Of a stretch of DNA of 64,000 nt, positions 60,875 through 64,000 are shown piece by piece; the stretch's first letter is position 1; each line of letters opens with the position of its first letter. A program made the position numbers and the translations under genes. The notes under the pieces were generated by a model. It did no database searches. It saw nothing but the letters and a program-made list of their open reading frames with translations, and was not told where the DNA came from. Origin of the DNA: MAG-120802 sp049430265 (GTDB lineage: Bacteria; Actinomycetota; Actinomycetes; Nanopelagicales; Nanopelagicaceae); the NCBI GenBank assembly GCA_049430265.1, contig JBMTBW010000001.1, positions 62,001 through 126,000 of the forward strand. The letters run 5' to 3'.

Positions 60875-61366
60875 GTGTTGCTTCGTACCACTCTTAAAAC
60901 TCCAGTAGGCGCTCTCTCTTTAATATCGCGCGAACATATCCTTATTGCTGCGGGTTTTACATCACAGGATGAACTTCTATCCTCGATCTCCAAGCAAGAT
61001 AGGCAGTTAGAGAGTAAGAAAGTAAGTCAGATTCCAATAATTTCAGATTTGGTTTCTGATTACTTTGATGGAGATTTGAGAGCCCTTGATGGGATTAAGG
61101 TTGATCAAGAGGGTGAGAAGTTTTCACAATCAGCATGGCGGGTGATGAGAAAAATATCTCCAGGAAGAACTCTAACCTATGCCGATTTAGCAAAACGAGC
61201 AGGTTCAGAAGATGCAGTGCGAGCGGCCGGAAGTGCTTGCGCCCGAAATCTGATTGCCCTGGTTGTCCCTTGTCATCGAATTGTTAAAACAGGTGGGGCG
61301 CTAGGAAATTATGCTTATGGGTTGAAATATAAACAGTGGCTACTTAGCCATGAAGGCGCGCTTTAA
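60875..61366 (+). CDS. ogt: Methylated-DNA-protein-cysteine methyltransferase
   Basis: Ogt removes methyl groups from O6-methylguanine to its own cysteine, in a suicide reaction. The acceptor motif is VVPCHRIVK with C133 (numbered from GTG 60875). The helix-turn-helix region has SPGRTLTYADLAKRAG and the RAAGSACARNLIA segment with the arginine finger. The length is 163 aa. The 3' end overlaps the convergent threonine aldolase gene by 27 bp. Confidence 0.93.
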   Translation: MLLRTTLKTPVGALSLISREHILIAAGFTSQDELLSSISKQDRQLESKKVSQIPIISDLVSDYFDGDLRALDGIKVDQEGEKFSQSAWRVMRKISPGRTLTYADLAKRAGSEDAVRAAGSACARNLIALVVPCHRIVKTGGALGNYAYGLKYKQWLLSHEGAL

Positions 61367-62404
61367 AAGCTCCTGCAAAATAGCGCAAGCTCTCTCATTT
61401 GCCTCATCGTCAATATCCATATGCGTTACTAATCTAAGGTAGCTCTTTCCTAGCGCGCTTACCAACAGTCCTTTTTGTTTTGCATCCGAGGCAAATTCAA
61501 GTGCAGATACATTTGCTCCGGAGAGGTCCAGTCCAACAATATTTGTCTCTACAAAATCTGGATTGATAGTCGATGGCGCAGCGTTTGCGCAGGCTATAGC
61601 TAGCTGCTTAGCCTTTCTATGATCATCGATTAATCGAGAGATGTTGTGATCTAGTGCGTAATGGCCAGCAGCTGCCAGAATTCCTACCTGTCGCATTCCA
61701 GCGCCATATCGCTTACGCCAAACTCTAGAAGATGAGATGCGTTCTTTATTTGAGATCATTAAAGATCCAACGGGAGCTCCTAGCCCCTTTGAAAGACAGA
61801 CGCTAATGGTTTCAAAGTACTTTCCATACTCAAGTAGAGAAACTCCGGATGCAACGTGAGCGTTCCAGATTCTTGCTCCATCAAGGTGGAGAAAGAGCCC
61901 TAACTCTTTTGCTTTCCTGCCTAGAAGGGCAATCTCCTCAATTGGTTGAATGCTTCCACCACCAAAGTTATGAGTATTTTCAATTGCAATAGCTGTAGTC
62001 GAGACTAGATAGGGGCCAGAGTCAGGTTTTGCTAAATCTAAAACTTGAGCAGCATTTAATAGCCCACGATCGGCAAGCCAGGTTCTGGTTGTAATTCCGC
62101 TAAAGGTTGCTGCCGCTCCTAGTTCAGCTCTAGCAATGTGAGAGTTTGTTTCACAGATTAACTCCTGCCCTGGAGATACTAGGGATCGAATAGCTAACTG
62201 ATTTGCAAGGGATCCACTTGGGGTGAATAACGCAGCTTCTTTGCCAAATATCTCTGCAACTCTTTCTTCAAGTGAATTGACTGTTGGATCATCGGAGTAG
62301 ACATCATCGCCAACTTCAGCGCTAGCCATTGCAGAGCGCATCTGTAATGAAGGTTTAGTTACAGTGTCAGATCTTAAATCGATTAGTTCTGTGCTATCTG
62401 CCAT
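61340..62404 (-). CDS. ltaE: Low-specificity L-threonine aldolase
   Basis: This PLP enzyme splits threonine or allo-threonine to glycine and acetaldehyde. LIDLRSDTVTKPSLQMR, AEVGDDVYSDDPTVN and PSGSLANQLAI mark the N-terminal part. D175 in HLDGARIWNA contacts the cofactor and K206 in CLSKGLGAPVGS forms the Schiff base. The length is 354 aa. It is third in the nfo-eamA-ltaE run, 12 bp after the EamA gene. Confidence 0.95.
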   Translation of the reverse strand: MADSTELIDLRSDTVTKPSLQMRSAMASAEVGDDVYSDDPTVNSLEERVAEIFGKEAALFTPSGSLANQLAIRSLVSPGQELICETNSHIARAELGAAATFSGITTRTWLADRGLLNAAQVLDLAKPDSGPYLVSTTAIAIENTHNFGGGSIQPIEEIALLGRKAKELGLFLHLDGARIWNAHVASGVSLLEYGKYFETISVCLSKGLGAPVGSLMISNKERISSSRVWRKRYGAGMRQVGILAAAGHYALDHNISRLIDDHRKAKQLAIACANAAPSTINPDFVETNIVGLDLSGANVSALEFASDAKQKGLLVSALGKSYLRLVTHMDIDDEANERACAILQELLKRAFMAK

Positions 62405-62416
62405 GAGCTAAGTCTT

Positions 62417-63277
62417 TCAGCTAGCCCTAGGCGATGAAAAGCGAGGCTGAACTATGGCAAGCATGGCAATTAGCACCAAGGTGCCACCGATTGCTAAACG
62501 AAGAGTAAAGGGCTCCATTCCATAAGCGAAAGAAAATAGAGCTGCAAAAACCACTTCCATGGTTAGTATCACTGCAACCTTAGTAGTTGAAATGCGAGCC
62601 TGAGACCAAGTTTGAATTACAAAGGCAATCGCTGTGGCAAACACTGCTGTGAAGATAACGACTGCCCAAACTTGAATGTCAGGGGGAGGGGTGAATCCAT
62701 TTATTCCAGCAGGTATTGCCGATAGAAAGGCGCAGCCAATTAACTGCATGACCGTTAGCGCGTAGGCATCAAAGTTCTTGCTCCAAGCACCAAGCATGAT
62801 GATATGAACTGCAAATAAAATTGCAGAGATAAATACTAAAAACTCTCCAATACCAACGCTCCACCCTTGAACAGAGAGAACTGCAAGACCAACTACCGCC
62901 AAAAGAATAAAGCCCCACATTGTCAGGGTAACTCGCTCTTTTAGTAATAATGCTGCAATTACAGGGGTGATTACTACATAAAGGCCAGTGATAAATCCAG
63001 TTATAGCAGGAGTGGTGCGATCAAGACCTAGTGTCTGAAAAATATAACCAGAGCCCAGCGCCAAACCAATTATGAAACCTTTACTAACTAGCTCTTTAGT
63101 AAAGAGTTTCAATACTTTAGGCTTGATAATTATCATTGCCAGAGCTGCAAAGATAAATCTCGAAGTCAGGAAGCTATAGACATCCTGCTGATCCAAAATG
63201 TCCTTCATCCATACAAAGGAAATACCCCACATTGCAGCTACTGCAAGAAGAGCCCAAGGAGCCAATTTAAGTTGCAT
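62417..63277 (-). CDS. EamA/DMT family transporter
   Basis: This membrane protein of 286 aa has about ten helices in two EamA repeats. WGISFVWMKDILDQQDVYSFLTSRF-type sequence opens repeat 1 (positions 20-44); TGLYVVITPVIAALLLKERVT closes it at about residue 120. It differs from the EamA gene near 55.5 kb and is not a recent copy. Substrate unknown. ATG 63277 overlaps the nfo stop (TAATG). Confidence 0.87.
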   Translation of the reverse strand: MQLKLAPWALLAVAAMWGISFVWMKDILDQQDVYSFLTSRFIFAALAMIIIKPKVLKLFTKELVSKGFIIGLALGSGYIFQTLGLDRTTPAITGFITGLYVVITPVIAALLLKERVTLTMWGFILLAVVGLAVLSVQGWSVGIGEFLVFISAILFAVHIIMLGAWSKNFDAYALTVMQLIGCAFLSAIPAGINGFTPPPDIQVWAVVIFTAVFATAIAFVIQTWSQARISTTKVAVILTMEVVFAALFSFAYGMEPFTLRLAIGGTLVLIAMLAIVQPRFSSPRAS

Positions 63278-64000
63278 TATTTATCTCTCATTTTCATTAG
63301 CATCGCAACTTCTCTTCCATGCTCAGGTTCTTCACCAGGGGTCTCTAGAATCAGTGGAGCATCAACAATAGCGGGGTGTGCCAGAAGTTCTGCAAATGGC
63401 TTCGTGCCAATCTCCCCATCTCCAAGATTTTGATGTCGATCTTTAAGTGAGCCAAGCACATCCATAGAGTCATTGGCATGAATTAGTTGAATTCTCTCAG
63501 AGCCTGCAACCTCGACCAACAAATCAATAGTTGCCTTCATCCCACCTTTGCTCTTTATGTCATGTCCTGCTGCAAAGACATGGCAGGTATCTAGACACAC
63601 TCCCACTTTAGGATGCCACTCAAGGGCTTCGAAATAATTATTTAAATCCTCTAACCGTTTAACTAGTGATTGACCTTGGCCAGCGGTTGGTTCAAGCAGA
63701 AGCCAAGGATCTTGATCATCTAGCTCGCTAAGTATTGGCATCATGCCTTCGTGGATCTGCTTCCATGCCTTCTTGATATTTCCTTCATCAACTGCAGAGC
63801 CTGTGTGAATTACTACACCTTTAGCCTTTATCTCCCGTCCCCGTTTGAGGGAGTATTTTGTGGACGCAAGAGAGTTCTTATAGGTGCCTTCGGTCGGAGA
63901 TCCTAAATTAATTAGAAATGGCGCGTGAATATAAGTTTCAATATCTAGTTCACTTGCCTTTTCAATGAATGCTTGATCAGCATCACTATTTGTCTCAGGC
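63277..64000 (-). CDS. nfo: Endonuclease IV, 5' end cut by window
   Basis: Endonuclease IV cuts DNA at abasic sites in base excision repair. The frame is open without a stop from 64000 to 63277, so the gene runs off the window; the true start is outside. Seen: YIHAPFLINLGSP, GVVIHTGSA, LLLEPTAGQGQ, VCLDTCHVFAAGHDI, HANDSMDVLGSLKDRHQNLGDGEIG (by position) and LILETPGE, the zinc-ligand segments of the family. The visible part is about 240 aa of the usual 280. Confidence 0.95.
   Translation of the reverse strand, partial: PETNSDADQAFIEKASELDIETYIHAPFLINLGSPTEGTYKNSLASTKYSLKRGREIKAKGVVIHTGSAVDEGNIKKAWKQIHEGMMPILSELDDQDPWLLLEPTAGQGQSLVKRLEDLNNYFEALEWHPKVGVCLDTCHVFAAGHDIKSKGGMKATIDLLVEVAGSERIQLIHANDSMDVLGSLKDRHQNLGDGEIGTKPFAELLAHPAIVDAPLILETPGEEPEHGREVAMLMKMRDK

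Noticed and set aside
1..64000. tRNA or rRNA genes, CRISPR arrays, insertion sequences, prophage, toxin-antitoxin pairs
   Set aside because: All gaps were read on both strands. None has a cloverleaf, spaced direct repeats, terminal inverted repeats or transposase/integrase sequence.

Overview
This window is an A+T-leaning, very tightly packed piece of an actinobacterial chromosome. By eye the G+C is in the low-to-mid 40s percent; I did not compute it. The actinobacterial assignment rests on gene order and content: pgsA-cinA-clgR-(tetR)-DUF3046-recA-recX-miaB-miaA-dapF-hflX, a lexA/LysM/nrdR/nrdJ block, hrdB-type sigma factor next to parE/parC, sepH, a SAM-IV riboswitch, divergent glgM/glgC, a DUF7455 protein and ThyX. 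High gene density, many 1-4 bp overlaps, many leaderless starts and modest G+C together suggest a streamlined freshwater actinobacterium of the acI/'Candidatus Nanopelagicales' kind. That last step is inference.

Layout. 1-6.8 kb: truB (cut by the window edge), ribF, rpsO, pnp, an M16 peptidase, dapB and a small glutaredoxin-like protein. 6.8-7.8 kb: azlCD amino-acid exporter on the minus strand. 7.8-17.9 kb: thyX, dapA, rnj, ftsK, a RodZ-like HTH membrane protein, rimO, pgsA, cinA-C, clgR, a TetR regulator and DUF3046. 17.9-25.7 kb: a minus-strand cytochrome P450, then recA-recX-miaB-miaA-dapF-hflX. 25.7-32.6 kb: the SOS and ribonucleotide-reductase block (lexA, LysM protein, nrdR, nrdJ, dinG-like helicase). 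32.7-41.6 kb: a secreted PKD-like protein, DUF4192, alanine dehydrogenase, a SAM-IV-controlled ABC transporter, rpoD/hrdB, a CDGSH protein, an FAD oxidoreductase and DUF7455. 41.8-51.2 kb: parE and parC (tail to tail), psuK/psuG, a phosphodiesterase-family protein, sepH, an MFS transporter and an inositol-monophosphatase-family enzyme. 51.3-55.1 kb: rplS, lepB, rnhB, dprA and era. 55-64 kb: two EamA transporters, glgM/glgC, a pfkA with pyrophosphate-type active-site residues, class II DAHP synthase, ogt, threonine aldolase and the 3' part of nfo.

Regulation visible in the sequence. Three SOS boxes (lexA, the LysM gene, recA) have the actinobacterial GAAC-N4-GTTC core. Two NrdR-box-like sites exactly 31 bp apart precede nrdR. 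A well-formed SAM-IV riboswitch precedes the ABC transporter. A TANNNT -10 hexamer lies 5-8 nt before the start codon of many genes, which indicates leaderless transcription and fixes several start sites. The glgM and glgC -10 hexamers overlap each other.

No tRNA, rRNA, CRISPR array, insertion sequence, prophage or integrase was found, and no gap exceeds about 190 bp. I did not find a clearly novel multi-gene system. The most unusual points are a ParC that ends where its C-terminal DNA-wrapping domain should begin, the overlapping bidirectional glg promoter, the P450/recA promoter region sharing an SOS box, a structured repeat upstream of rpoD, and the lack of terminators between all convergent gene pairs.
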